In this document: piece by piece, positions 56,611 through 64,000 of the stretch
Position numbering within the stretch: position 1 is the first letter of the stretch
How the letters are laid out: the number at the start of each line of letters is the position of its first letter
Assembly (NCBI RefSeq): GCF_022370755.2
Contig: NZ_CP092364.2
Location: forward strand, 6,386,001 to 6,450,000
Source of the DNA: Mycolicibacterium goodii
GTDB lineage: Bacteria; Actinomycetota; Actinomycetes; Mycobacteriales; Mycobacteriaceae
Direction: 5' to 3'
Length of the DNA stretch: 64,000 bases
Position numbers and translations under genes: made by a program
The notes under the pieces: generated by a model
Told to the model about the DNA's origin: nothing
Seen by the model: only the letters and a program-made list of their open reading frames with translations
Databases searched by the model: none

Positions 56611-56656
56611 GTAACGCCACGGCGGAATATCGCGCCCAGGGCCGCCATGGCGTTAC
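56611..56656 (+). terminator. Terminator of the ask-asd operon
   Basis: GTAACGCCA (56611-56619) pairs with TGGCGTTAC (56648-56656), then one mismatch and GGCGG/CCGCC, with a 16-base loop. It begins nine bases after the DUF4185 gene. The 83 bases beyond it lead to the next gene. Confidence 0.75.
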
Positions 56657-56739
56657 GCGCGAGCGGCGTGGCAGCCGTTCATAGCGAATTCATAGCGGAT
56701 TCTTGATCACCACCTGAACAGCGTCTGCATGCTCATGGC

Positions 56740-57156
56740 ATGAGTGAAACACCGTCTGATCAGCCGACCACCCCGGTCGAGACACCCAGAGAAACGCCGG
56801 GGGAGACAGCAGTGAGCCCGACCCCGGCCCCGGTCGCCGTGGCACCCCGTCAGCACAGCCGCGTCGTGCAGGCCGCCGCGTGGGTCGGAATCGTCGCCGG
56901 CGTCGTGTTCATCGTTGCCGTGGTCTTCGGCACCGGTTTCGTGCTGGGCAAGAATTCCGGACCGGGTCATCATCACCGCGGGCACGACCGCCCGGAGATC
57001 ATGATGTTCCACCGTGGTGGTCCGCCGCCGATGATGCCGGGGCAGTTCGGCCCCGGCGGTCCAGGTGGCCAGTTCGGCCCCGGCGACCGGGGTGATTTCC
57101 GCGGTCCGTCGGCCCCGGAACGCCCGGAGACCCCGACGGCACCGGCGCGACCATAA
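56740..57156 (+). CDS. Pro/Gly-rich single-pass membrane protein (Rv3706c type)
   Basis: 138 aa. A Thr/Pro-rich head (1-38), one hydrophobic segment (about 44-69, VVQAAAWVGIVAGVVFIVAVVFGTGFVLG), then a His-rich stretch GHHHRGHDRPEIMMFHRGG and repeats of GPGG/QFGPGG. The matching spot in M. tuberculosis encodes a proline-rich protein. The His-rich part could bind metal, notable because a Fur gene follows. Function unknown. Confidence 0.75.
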   Translation: MSETPSDQPTTPVETPRETPGETAVSPTPAPVAVAPRQHSRVVQAAAWVGIVAGVVFIVAVVFGTGFVLGKNSGPGHHHRGHDRPEIMMFHRGGPPPMMPGQFGPGGPGGQFGPGDRGDFRGPSAPERPETPTAPARP

Positions 57157-57171
57157 TCACACCCACTCTTT

Positions 57172-57201
57172 TTGACTCATTCCAGAAAATCGGCGCATAC
57201 T
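57172..57201 (+). promoter_or_regulatory. Promoter of the Fur-family gene
   Basis: TTGACT (57172-57177), 18 bases, CATACT (57196-57201). The predicted start point coincides with the GTG at 57209, implying leaderless translation, as reported for mycobacterial furA. AT-rich ATTCCAGAAAAT between the boxes could be the autoregulatory site. Confidence 0.55.
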
Positions 57202-57208
57202 GGGTTTT

Positions 57209-57676
57209 GTGACCACGGTGCATGACCACGATCCCAAGGCTCTTCTGCGGGCCGTCGGGTTGCGCGTCACCGCGCCAAGGGTCGCGGTGCTCGAAGTGCT
57301 CGCCGAACAGCCACATTCGACGGCAGACGATGTGGCCATGGCAGTTCGCCAGAATCTCGGTTCGGTGTCCACCCAGGCGGTGTACGACGTCCTGCGCGCC
57401 TGCGTCAACGCGGGCCTGGTGCGGCGCATCGAACCCGCAGGGTCGTCCGCCCGGTACGAGACCAGGACCGGTGACAACCACCATCACCTGGTGTGCCGGG
57501 TGTGTGGCCGGGTGGCCGATGTCGACTGCGCGGTCGGCGAGGCGCCCTGCCTGGAGCCGTCGGATCTCGCGGGCTTCGAGATCGACGAGGCCGAGGTGGT
57601 GTACTGGGGAGTTTGCGCAGACTGCCAGCAGGACACCGCCCGCGAAACCGCCAAGGCGCAGCACAGCACCACATAG
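57209..57676 (+). CDS. Fur family regulator (FurA paralogue)
   Basis: 155 aa from GTG. Winged helix about 10-80 ([73 protein letters not shown]), the metal segment [19 protein letters not shown] with His91-93, and cysteine pairs 96/99 and 136/139 for the structural zinc. It is close to FurA, but no katG follows, so it is a second copy probably sensing iron or peroxide. The gene is not part of the M. tuberculosis order at this site. Confidence 0.92.
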   Translation: MTTVHDHDPKALLRAVGLRVTAPRVAVLEVLAEQPHSTADDVAMAVRQNLGSVSTQAVYDVLRACVNAGLVRRIEPAGSSARYETRTGDNHHHLVCRVCGRVADVDCAVGEAPCLEPSDLAGFEIDEAEVVYWGVCADCQQDTARETAKAQHSTT

Positions 57677-57691
57677 ACCACATCTGCAGCC

Positions 57692-57736
57692 CGAAGAACG
57701 CCCCGGCCACGACCCCTCGGTGGCCGGGGCTCTTCG
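57692..57736 (+). terminator. Terminator of the Fur-family gene
   Basis: An 11-bp stem GCCCCGGCCAC/GTGGCCGGGGC (57700-57710, 57720-57730) extended by CGAAGA/TCTTCG with a two-base bulge; the sequence after it is T-rich. Sixteen bases past the stop codon. Confidence 0.8.
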
Positions 57737-57794
57737 TCTCGATTCGATTGAAGGCCTGGGCGGTGCCCGGCGGATCGTGAGATTCTGCCTAACC

Positions 57795-58319
57795 ATGATG
57801 CGCCGTCGGCTCGTGCTTGCGCTGTTCGCGGTGCCGGTGCTGCTCGCCGCGATGGTCGCGTGTGGGCAGCACGGCACCGAACGTGGTGCGGTGATGGTCT
57901 TCTCGGTCGGCGACTGCGTGCGCGTCCCGGCCGCGACCCCGTCGAGCCCCGAGGTGGTGCGCGCGACCGAGGTGGATTGCGATGCCGACCCCAGCTACAC
58001 GGTCGGTGCCATCGCCGACGAGAACGGCACATGCCCCAGTCGCGAGTACCAGCAGCTGTCCACCGAATTCGCCGATCCGTCGACGGCCCGGTTGTGCCTG
58101 GTGCCGAACCTCGTCGCCAACCACTGCTACGAACTCGGGATGCCCGCGGGCATGGTGGAACTGGCCGACTGCGCCGAACCCGCGAGGCCGGGTCTGCTGG
58201 TCCAGGTGACGCGGCGACTCGACGTCCGTGACCGGTCCGCATGCGCCACCGAGGCCGGTCAGTTCGCCTGGCCCTACCCGTCACCGGCACGCACCTACTG
58301 CACCCGGACCGTGTACTGA
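57795..58319 (+). CDS. Putative lipoprotein
   Basis: 174 aa from ATG 57795 (a second ATG follows at once). The signal LVLALFAVPVLLAAMVAC ends in a cysteine that could be lipidated, although Met at -3 makes the lipobox imperfect. The mature part has seven or so cysteines spread as VGDCVRV, VDCDAD, GTCPS, RLCLVP, NHCYEL, LADCAEP, SACATE and TYCTR, fitting a disulfide-rich exported domain of the septum-formation/DUF type. Function unknown. Gap of six bases to the next exported protein gene. Confidence 0.65.
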   Translation: MMRRRLVLALFAVPVLLAAMVACGQHGTERGAVMVFSVGDCVRVPAATPSSPEVVRATEVDCDADPSYTVGAIADENGTCPSREYQQLSTEFADPSTARLCLVPNLVANHCYELGMPAGMVELADCAEPARPGLLVQVTRRLDVRDRSACATEAGQFAWPYPSPARTYCTRTVY

Positions 58320-58324
58320 ATGGC

Positions 58325-58978
58325 ATGATCGAGCCCATGCGTGCCGTGACTGTGGGTCTCGGGGTGGCCGGACTCGTCTTGGCGTCAGTGGCACCCGCGG
58401 CGGCCCGGCCGTCGGATCCCGGTGTGGTGTCCTACGCGGTCATGCCGAAAGGTTCGGTGAGCAACATCGTCGGTGCCCCCATCCGGTGGGAATCCGAGTT
58501 CACCGCGCCGTTCCAGGCGTTCTCCGTCGACAACCCGGTGTGCAACAACTGGGCCGACATCGGGCTGCCCGAGGTGTACAACGACCCGGATCTGGCATCG
58601 TTCGGCGGTGCCACCGCCCAGACCGCAGCGGGCGACGACACGCACCTGGTGAAGCAGGCCGTGGGCGTGTTTGCGACGGTCGACGCGGCCGAGCGCGCCT
58701 ATCACCGCGTCGTCGACCGCACGGTCGGCTGCTCGGGGCAGACCACCGCGATGCATCTGGACAACTTCGCGACCGAGGTGTGGACGTTCACCGGCGGACC
58801 GGCGGGACCCGCCGACGCCGACTGGGTCAAGCAGGAGGCCGGCACCGACCGGCGGTGCTTCACCACCACCCGTAAGCGAGAGAACGTTCTGCTGCAGGCC
58901 AAGGTGTGCCAGTCCGGCAACGGCGGGCCTGCGGTCAACGTGCTGGCCGGTGCCATGCAGAACACCTTGGGGCAATAA
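58325..58978 (+). CDS. Exported protein with PknH-like extracellular domain
   Basis: 217 aa from ATG 58325; ATG 58337 is an equally possible start of the signal peptide (MRAVTVGLGVAGLVLASVAPAAA). The rest resembles the sensor domain of the kinase PknH: NNWADIGLPEVYNDPDLASFGGATAQ, FATVDAAERAYHRVVDRTVGCSGQTTAMHL, WVKQEAGTDRRCFTTTRKRENVLLQAKVCQSGNGGPAVNVLAGAM, with four cysteines that pair in PknH. No kinase is attached. It may sense or bind a ligand in the envelope. The 115 bases up to egtA hold no gene. Confidence 0.75.
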   Translation: MIEPMRAVTVGLGVAGLVLASVAPAAARPSDPGVVSYAVMPKGSVSNIVGAPIRWESEFTAPFQAFSVDNPVCNNWADIGLPEVYNDPDLASFGGATAQTAAGDDTHLVKQAVGVFATVDAAERAYHRVVDRTVGCSGQTTAMHLDNFATEVWTFTGGPAGPADADWVKQEAGTDRRCFTTTRKRENVLLQAKVCQSGNGGPAVNVLAGAMQNTLGQ

Positions 58979-59093
58979 CCGGCCGTCAACCGTCATGGAT
59001 GCGTCACGAATAAAGACGCGAACTTTGTCGGTCCTATCTGGAAGATGGAGGAGAACCAGACGGTCCGGCACCGGACCGGGAGGGACGGTTGGC

Positions 59094-60365
59094 ATGGCCT
59101 TACCCGCCAGAACCCATTCTGGCTGCACGGTTCCGGTCGAGTTCACCAGCGCCGAGCAGGCCGCGGCCCACATCGGTGCGCACAGCCTGCAGGACGGTCC
59201 GCTGGGGCGTGTGGGGTTGGAGATCGAGGCGCACTGTTTCGACCTGACCCAGCCGACGCGGCGGCCGGACTGGGATGAGCTGTCCGCCGCGATCGCGGAC
59301 GTGCCGCCACTACCCGGCGGAAGCCGGATCACGGTGGAACCCGGCGGCGCCGTCGAGTTGTCCGGGCCACCGTACGACGGCGCGGTCGCCGCGATCGCCG
59401 CGCTGCAGGCCGATCGTACGGTCCTTCGTGCGGCGTTCGCGCGCCGGAATCTTGGTCTGGTGCTGCTGGGCACCGATCCGCTGCGGCCCACCCGCAGGGT
59501 CAATCCAGGGCCCCGATATTCGGCCATGGAGCAGTTCTTCACCGCCAGCGGTACCGGCGAGGCCGGCGCGGCGATGATGACGGCCACCGCGTCGGTGCAG
59601 GTCAATCTCGATGCCGGGCCGCGGGACGGCTGGGCCGAGCGGGTGCGGCTGGCACATGCGCTGGGCCCCACCATGATCGCGATCACCGCCAACTCGCCGA
59701 TGCTGCGCGGTCAGTTCACGGGATGGAGTTCGACGCGGCAACGCGTGTGGGGTCAGCTCGACTCGGCGCGGTGCGGGCCGGTGCTGGGTCTCGACGGCGA
59801 CGATCCGGCCGGTGAGTGGGCCCGCTACGCACTGCGGGCGCCCGTGATGCTCGTGAACTCTCCGGAGGCGGTCCCCGTTACCAATTGGGTGCCGTTTGTT
59901 GACTGGGCCGATGGGCGGGCGGTGCTCGGCGGGCGAAGGCCGACCGAGTCCGATCTCGACTACCATCTGACGACGCTGTTCCCGCCGGTGCGGCCGCGCC
60001 GGTGGCTGGAGATCCGCTATCTCGACAGCGTGCCCGACGCGCTGTGGCCGGCCGCGGTGTTCACGCTGACCACGCTGCTCGACGACCCGGTGGCCGCCGA
60101 AAAAGCCGCTGACGCAACGCGTCCGGTGGCGACCGCCTGGGACCGCGCCGCCCGGATGGGGCTCACGGATCGGCACCTGCACACCGCTGCGCTCGCGTGT
60201 GTGCGCCTCGCGGCCGAGCGGGCACCCGCCGAGCTCGAGGAATCGATGAGGCAACTGGTGCGTTCGGTCGAACAGAGACGTAGTCCGGCCGACGACTTCT
60301 CCGACCGGGTGGTGGCACGCGGAATCGCCGCCGCCGTCCGAGAACTGGCGAAAGGTGAGCTTTGA
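59094..60365 (+). CDS. egtA: Ergothioneine synthesis gamma-glutamylcysteine ligase EgtA
   Basis: 423 aa from ATG 59094 with GGGAGG upstream. [14 protein letters not shown] and [19 protein letters not shown] are the GCS2-type glutamate-cysteine ligase motifs. It joins glutamate and cysteine with ATP, giving gamma-glutamylcysteine, the sulfur donor for EgtB. First gene of egtABCDE; all later junctions overlap or nearly touch. Confidence 0.95.
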   Translation: MALPARTHSGCTVPVEFTSAEQAAAHIGAHSLQDGPLGRVGLEIEAHCFDLTQPTRRPDWDELSAAIADVPPLPGGSRITVEPGGAVELSGPPYDGAVAAIAALQADRTVLRAAFARRNLGLVLLGTDPLRPTRRVNPGPRYSAMEQFFTASGTGEAGAAMMTATASVQVNLDAGPRDGWAERVRLAHALGPTMIAITANSPMLRGQFTGWSSTRQRVWGQLDSARCGPVLGLDGDDPAGEWARYALRAPVMLVNSPEAVPVTNWVPFVDWADGRAVLGGRRPTESDLDYHLTTLFPPVRPRRWLEIRYLDSVPDALWPAAVFTLTTLLDDPVAAEKAADATRPVATAWDRAARMGLTDRHLHTAALACVRLAAERAPAELEESMRQLVRSVEQRRSPADDFSDRVVARGIAAAVRELAKGEL

Positions 60366-61648
60366 TCACACGCGAGACGCTGGCCGACGAGCTGGCCCTG
60401 GCCCGCGAACGGACGCTGCGGCTGGTGGAGTTCGACGACGCAGAACTGCACCGCCAGTACAACCCGCTGATGAGCCCGCTGGTGTGGGATCTGGCGCATA
60501 TCGGGCAGCAGGAAGAGCTGTGGCTGCTGCGTGACGGCAACCCGCACCGCCCTGGCCTGCTCTCACCCGAGGTGGACCGGCTCTACGACGCTTTCGAGCA
60601 TTCCCGCGCGAGCCGGGTCAATTTGCCGTTGCTGCCGCCATCCGATGCGCGTGCGTACTGTGCGACGGTGCGTGCCAAGGCGCTGGACACCCTCGACACG
60701 TTGCGCGACGACGACCCCGGCTTCCGGTTCGCCCTGGTGATCAGCCACGAGAACCAGCACGACGAGACCATGCTGCAGGCGCTGAACCTGCGGCAGGGCC
60801 CGCCTCTGCTCGACGCCGGCACCCCGCTGCCTGCGGGTAGGCCGGGAGTGGCGGGGACGTCGGTGCTGGTGCCGGGCGGCCCGTTCGTGCTCGGCGTCGA
60901 CGCGGTGAGCGAACCGCACTCACTGGACAACGAGCGGCCCGCACACGTCGTCGATGTGCCGTCGTTCCGGATCGGGCGTGTGCCGGTGACCAACGCCGAG
61001 TGGCGCGAGTTCGTCGCCGACGGCGGCTACGACCAGCCGCGGTGGTGGTCACCGCGCGGTTGGGCCCACCGGCAGGAGGCGGGCCTGACGGCCCCGCAGT
61101 TCTGGAACCCCGACGGCACCCGTACCCGGTTCGGGCACATCGAGGAGATCCCTGACGACGAACCCGTGCAGCACGTGACGTTTTTCGAGGCCGAGGCGTA
61201 TGCGGCGTGGGCCGGTGCGCGGTTGCCCACCGAGATCGAGTGGGAGAAGGCCTGCGCGTGGGATCCCGCCGCCGGCGTCCGCCGTCGATTCCCTTGGGGC
61301 TCGGCACAACCCAGCGATGCACTCGCCAACCTCGGGGGTGATGCGCGTCGCCCGGCCCCCGTCGGCGCCTACCCGGCGGGCGCGTCGGCGTACGGCGCCG
61401 AGCAGATGCTGGGCGACGTGTGGGAGTGGACCACCTCACCGCTGCGGCCGTGGCCCGGTTTCACCCCGATGGTCTACGAGCGTTACAGCACACCGTTCTT
61501 CGAAGGCAGCGGGGCGGGCGAGTACCGCGTGCTGCGCGGTGGGTCGTGGGCCGTGGCGCCCGGCATCCTGCGGCCCAGCTTCCGCAACTGGGACCACCCG
61601 ATCCGGCGGCAGATCTTCGCGGGTGTCCGCCTGGCCTGGGACGTCTGA
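60362..61648 (+). CDS. egtB: Hercynine oxygenase EgtB (sulfoxide synthase)
   Basis: 428 aa from a TTG that overlaps the egtA stop (TTGA). N-terminal DinB-like domain with the iron histidines His46, His129 and His133 ([17 protein letters not shown]), then an FGE-sulfatase domain (about 170-428: [45 protein letters not shown]). It couples gamma-glutamylcysteine to hercynine with oxygen. The same residues are known as the iron triad in the M. thermoresistibile enzyme. Confidence 0.97.
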   Translation: MITRETLADELALARERTLRLVEFDDAELHRQYNPLMSPLVWDLAHIGQQEELWLLRDGNPHRPGLLSPEVDRLYDAFEHSRASRVNLPLLPPSDARAYCATVRAKALDTLDTLRDDDPGFRFALVISHENQHDETMLQALNLRQGPPLLDAGTPLPAGRPGVAGTSVLVPGGPFVLGVDAVSEPHSLDNERPAHVVDVPSFRIGRVPVTNAEWREFVADGGYDQPRWWSPRGWAHRQEAGLTAPQFWNPDGTRTRFGHIEEIPDDEPVQHVTFFEAEAYAAWAGARLPTEIEWEKACAWDPAAGVRRRFPWGSAQPSDALANLGGDARRPAPVGAYPAGASAYGAEQMLGDVWEWTTSPLRPWPGFTPMVYERYSTPFFEGSGAGEYRVLRGGSWAVAPGILRPSFRNWDHPIRRQIFAGVRLAWDV

Positions 61649-62331
61649 TGTGCCGGCATGTGGCGTGGCTGGGTGTGCCGCGGTCGGTGGCCGAGTTGGT
61701 GCTCGACCCGCCACAGGGCCTGCTGGTGCAGTCCTACGCACCGCGACGCCAGAAGCACGGCCTGATGAACGCCGATGGTTGGGGTGCGGGCTTTTTCGAC
61801 GACGACGGGGTGCCCCGCCGCTGGCGCAGCGACAAACCGTTGTGGGGCGACGCGTCGTTCGCGTCGGTCGCGCCCGCGCTGCGCAGTCGCTGTGTGCTGG
61901 CCGCGGTGCGCTCGGCGACCATCGGCATGCCGATCGAACCGTCGGCGTCGGCGCCGTTCAGCGACGGGCGATGGCTGTTGTCCCACAACGGTCTGGTCGA
62001 CCGCGCGGTGCTCCCACTCGACGGCCACGCTGAGTCGACGGTCGACAGCGCGGTGCTCGCGGCGCTGATCTTCGCCCGTGGCCTCGACGCGCTCGGCGAC
62101 ACCGTCACCGAGGTCGGCGAACGAGATCCGAATGCGCGGTTGAACATACTGGCCGCCAACGGTTCCCGACTGTTGGCCACGACCTGGGGCGACACCCTGT
62201 CGATGTTGCGCGGCCCGGAAGGTGTCGTGCTCGCCAGCGAACCCTACGACGACGATCCCGACTGGTCCGACATCCCGGACCGCCACCTCGTCGACGTCCG
62301 CGAATCCCACGTCGAGGTGACACCCCTGTGA
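61648..62331 (+). CDS. egtC: Gamma-glutamyl hercynylcysteine sulfoxide hydrolase EgtC
   Basis: 227 aa. Its ATG shares a base with the egtB stop (TGATG). A class II amidotransferase-like Ntn hydrolase: nucleophile Cys2 (MCRHVAWLG), [27 protein letters not shown] and LSHNGLVD. It removes the glutamate from the EgtB product. Confidence 0.96.
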   Translation: MCRHVAWLGVPRSVAELVLDPPQGLLVQSYAPRRQKHGLMNADGWGAGFFDDDGVPRRWRSDKPLWGDASFASVAPALRSRCVLAAVRSATIGMPIEPSASAPFSDGRWLLSHNGLVDRAVLPLDGHAESTVDSAVLAALIFARGLDALGDTVTEVGERDPNARLNILAANGSRLLATTWGDTLSMLRGPEGVVLASEPYDDDPDWSDIPDRHLVDVRESHVEVTPL

Positions 62332-62341
62332 AAGGACGCCA

Positions 62342-63307
62342 ATGACGCTCTCACTGGCCAACCACCTGGCCGCCGACTCGGCCGCCGAAGCGCTGCGCCG
62401 CGACGTCCACGCGGGCCTCACCGCGACTCCGAAGAGTCTGCCGCCCAAGTGGTTCTACGATGCGGCCGGAAGCGACCTGTTCGATCAGATCACCCGGTTG
62501 CCGGAGTACTACCCCACCCGCACCGAGGCACAGATCCTGCGGCACCGCTCCGCGGAGATCGTCGCGGCCGCGGGTGCCGACACCCTGGTGGAACTGGGTA
62601 GCGGGACCTCGGAGAAGACCCGCATGCTGCTCGACGCGATGCGCGACGCCGGCCTGCTGCGCCGCTTCATCCCCTTCGACGTCGACGCGGGCATCCTGCG
62701 CTCGGCGGGTGAGGCGATCGGCGCCGAATACCCTGGCATCGAAATCGAGGCTGTCTGCGGTGATTTCGAGGAACATCTCGGCAAGATTCCCCGCGTCGGA
62801 CGCCGGCTGGTGGTGTTCCTTGGCTCAACCGTCGGCAACCTCACCCCGGAACCGCGCGCCGAGTTCCTGGCGACCCTCGCCGATACCCTGCAGCCGGGCG
62901 ACAGCCTGCTGTTGGGCACCGACCTGGTGAAGGACACCGAGCGGCTCGTGCGCGCATACGATGACGCGGCCGGGGTCACCGCGGCTTTCAATCGCAATGT
63001 GCTGGCCGTGGTGAACCGCGAGTTGTCCGCCGACTTCGCCCTCGACGCATTCGAGCACATCGCCAGGTGGAACGACGACGAGGAACGCATCGAGATGTGG
63101 TTGCGTGCTAGCACCGCGCAGCACGTCCGCATCCCGGCGCTGGACCTCGAGGTCGACTTCGCCGCGGGCGAGGAGATGCTGACCGAGGTGTCCTGCAAGT
63201 TCCGGCCCGACAACGTGGCTGCCGAACTCGCGGAAGCCGGTTTGCGGCAGACGCATTGGTGGACCGATCCGGCCGGTGATTTCGGCTTGTCGCTGGCGGT
63301 GCGGTGA
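62342..63307 (+). CDS. egtD: Histidine N-alpha-methyltransferase EgtD
   Basis: 321 aa. The SAM site [18 protein letters not shown] (83-100) and the histidine-binding Tyr39, Tyr56 and Asn166 known from the M. smegmatis enzyme are all in place; [12 protein letters not shown] and [11 protein letters not shown] follow. It trimethylates histidine to hercynine, the substrate of EgtB. GAAAGGACG provides the ribosome site. Confidence 0.97.
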   Translation: MTLSLANHLAADSAAEALRRDVHAGLTATPKSLPPKWFYDAAGSDLFDQITRLPEYYPTRTEAQILRHRSAEIVAAAGADTLVELGSGTSEKTRMLLDAMRDAGLLRRFIPFDVDAGILRSAGEAIGAEYPGIEIEAVCGDFEEHLGKIPRVGRRLVVFLGSTVGNLTPEPRAEFLATLADTLQPGDSLLLGTDLVKDTERLVRAYDDAAGVTAAFNRNVLAVVNRELSADFALDAFEHIARWNDDEERIEMWLRASTAQHVRIPALDLEVDFAAGEEMLTEVSCKFRPDNVAAELAEAGLRQTHWWTDPAGDFGLSLAVR

Positions 63308-64000
63308 TGCTCGCGCAGCAGTGGCGCGACGCCCGACCCAAGGTGGCCGGGTTGCACCTGGACAGTGGGGCATGCTCACGGCAGAGCTTCGCGGTGATCG
63401 ACGCGACCACCGCGCACGCCCGTCACGAGGCCGAGGTGGGCGGCTACGTGGCCGCCGACGCCGCCGCACCGGTGCTCGAAGCCGGACGGGCTGCGGTCGC
63501 GTCGCTCGTCGGGTTCGAACCCGCGGATGTGGTGTACACCAGTGGATCCAACCACTCCATCGATCTGCTGTTGTCGAGCTGGCCGGGCGAGCGCACGCTC
63601 GCCTGCCTGCCTGGCGAGTACGGCCCCAACCTCGCTGCCATGGCGGCCAATGATTTTCAGGTGTCTGCCCTGCCGGTTGACGAGGACGGACGTGTCCTCG
63701 TCGACGACGCGCTGCGCCAGTTGGAGGCCGATCCCGTTGCGCTCGTGCACCTCACGGCGTTGGCGAGCCACCGCGGAATCGCGCAACCGGCCGCCGAACT
63801 CGTCGCGGCGTGTCACCGTGTCGGTGTGCCGGTGGTGATCGACGCCGCGCAGGCGCTGGGACATCTGGACTGCAACGTCGGCGCCGACGTGGTGTACTCG
63901 TCGTCACGCAAGTGGTTGGCCGGCCCGCGCGGTGTCGGCATGCTCGCGGTCCGGCCCGAACTCGCCGAACGCCTGCAACCACGGATTCCTCCGGCAGACT
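63307..64000 (+). CDS. egtE: Ergothioneine C-S lyase EgtE, 3' end outside window
   Basis: Partial: 231 codons visible, still open at the last base. The ATG shares a base with the egtD stop. A fold-type I PLP enzyme of the cysteine desulfurase/selenocysteine lyase class: [32 protein letters not shown]-binding Asp179 in [13 protein letters not shown] and Schiff-base Lys202 in [14 protein letters not shown]. It cleaves hercynylcysteine sulfoxide to ergothioneine. Confidence 0.95.
   Translation, partial: MLAQQWRDARPKVAGLHLDSGACSRQSFAVIDATTAHARHEAEVGGYVAADAAAPVLEAGRAAVASLVGFEPADVVYTSGSNHSIDLLLSSWPGERTLACLPGEYGPNLAAMAANDFQVSALPVDEDGRVLVDDALRQLEADPVALVHLTALASHRGIAQPAAELVAACHRVGVPVVIDAAQALGHLDCNVGADVVYSSSRKWLAGPRGVGMLAVRPELAERLQPRIPPAD

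Overview
The window is a GC-rich actinobacterial chromosome segment from a fast-growing mycobacterium (Mycolicibacterium) close to, but by my recollection of the EgtB/EgtD proteins not identical to, M. smegmatis. The evidence is a complete mycothiol-era gene backbone in the same order as the M. tuberculosis Rv3700c-Rv3723 block (read in reverse here): lucA, tRNA-Ser, 4.5S RNA, Rv3722c-type aspartate aminotransferase, dnaZX, Rv3720/Rv3719, Rv3718c, ami1, ybaB, recR, Rv3714c-type, gatD-murT, dnaQ, leuA, ask-asd, Rv3707c, Rv3706c, Rv3705-type and egtA-E. No mobile element, CRISPR array, rRNA or phage gene was seen. Gene identities are from motif and family recognition by eye; no database search was run.

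Region by region. 1-6.9 kb: a tightly overlapped minus-strand catabolic operon (CoA-transferase, MHS-type transporter, zinc alcohol dehydrogenase, aldehyde dehydrogenase, CitE-like lyase) with a TetR gene upstream. 6.9-10.4 kb: a GreA/B-fold protein, a D-amino-acid-dehydrogenase-like flavoprotein and a PucR regulator. 10.4-12.3 kb: a secreted PDZ serine protease and lucA. 12.3-12.7 kb: tRNA-Ser(GGA) and the SRP RNA, divergent. 12.7-23.8 kb: housekeeping backbone (aminotransferase, dnaX, thioesterase, MocR regulator, cyclopropane-synthase-like/FAD pair, peptidoglycan amidase, ybaB-recR, metallo-hydrolase).

23.8-32.2 kb is an accessory island with two divergent operons sharing one control region: to the left two AA_synth-family proteins, an alpha/beta hydrolase, an aldehyde dehydrogenase, a tautomerase, a luciferase-like monooxygenase and a small unknown; to the right a BCCT betaine transporter, a SnoaL-like protein, a flavin reductase and a GntR regulator. 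The gene set matches, enzyme class by enzyme class, the ring-opening pathway for the pyridinium betaine trigonelline known from Acinetobacter, so I propose a betaine-type N-heterocycle degradation system. 32.2-35.7 kb: the gatD-murT peptidoglycan amidation pair, dnaQ and a SHOCT membrane protein. 35.9-42.6 kb: a large NAD-glutamate dehydrogenase (L_115 type), leuA with a candidate leucine leader peptide, and mgtE.

42.7-52.3 kb is a second nitrogen island: a nitrile-hydratase-family gene trio, a XRE-cupin regulator, a SoxB-like FAD oxidoreductase, three glutamate-synthase-like parts and a glutamine-synthetase homologue matching the N-methylglutamate (methylamine) pathway, and an Amt transporter with a GlnR-like site. 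Trigonelline-type breakdown releases methylamine, so the two islands could act in series. 52.4-58.98 kb: nitroreductase-like protein, ask-asd, exported proteins and a Fur regulator. 59.1 kb to the end: the ergothioneine operon egtABCDE, with egtE cut by the window edge.
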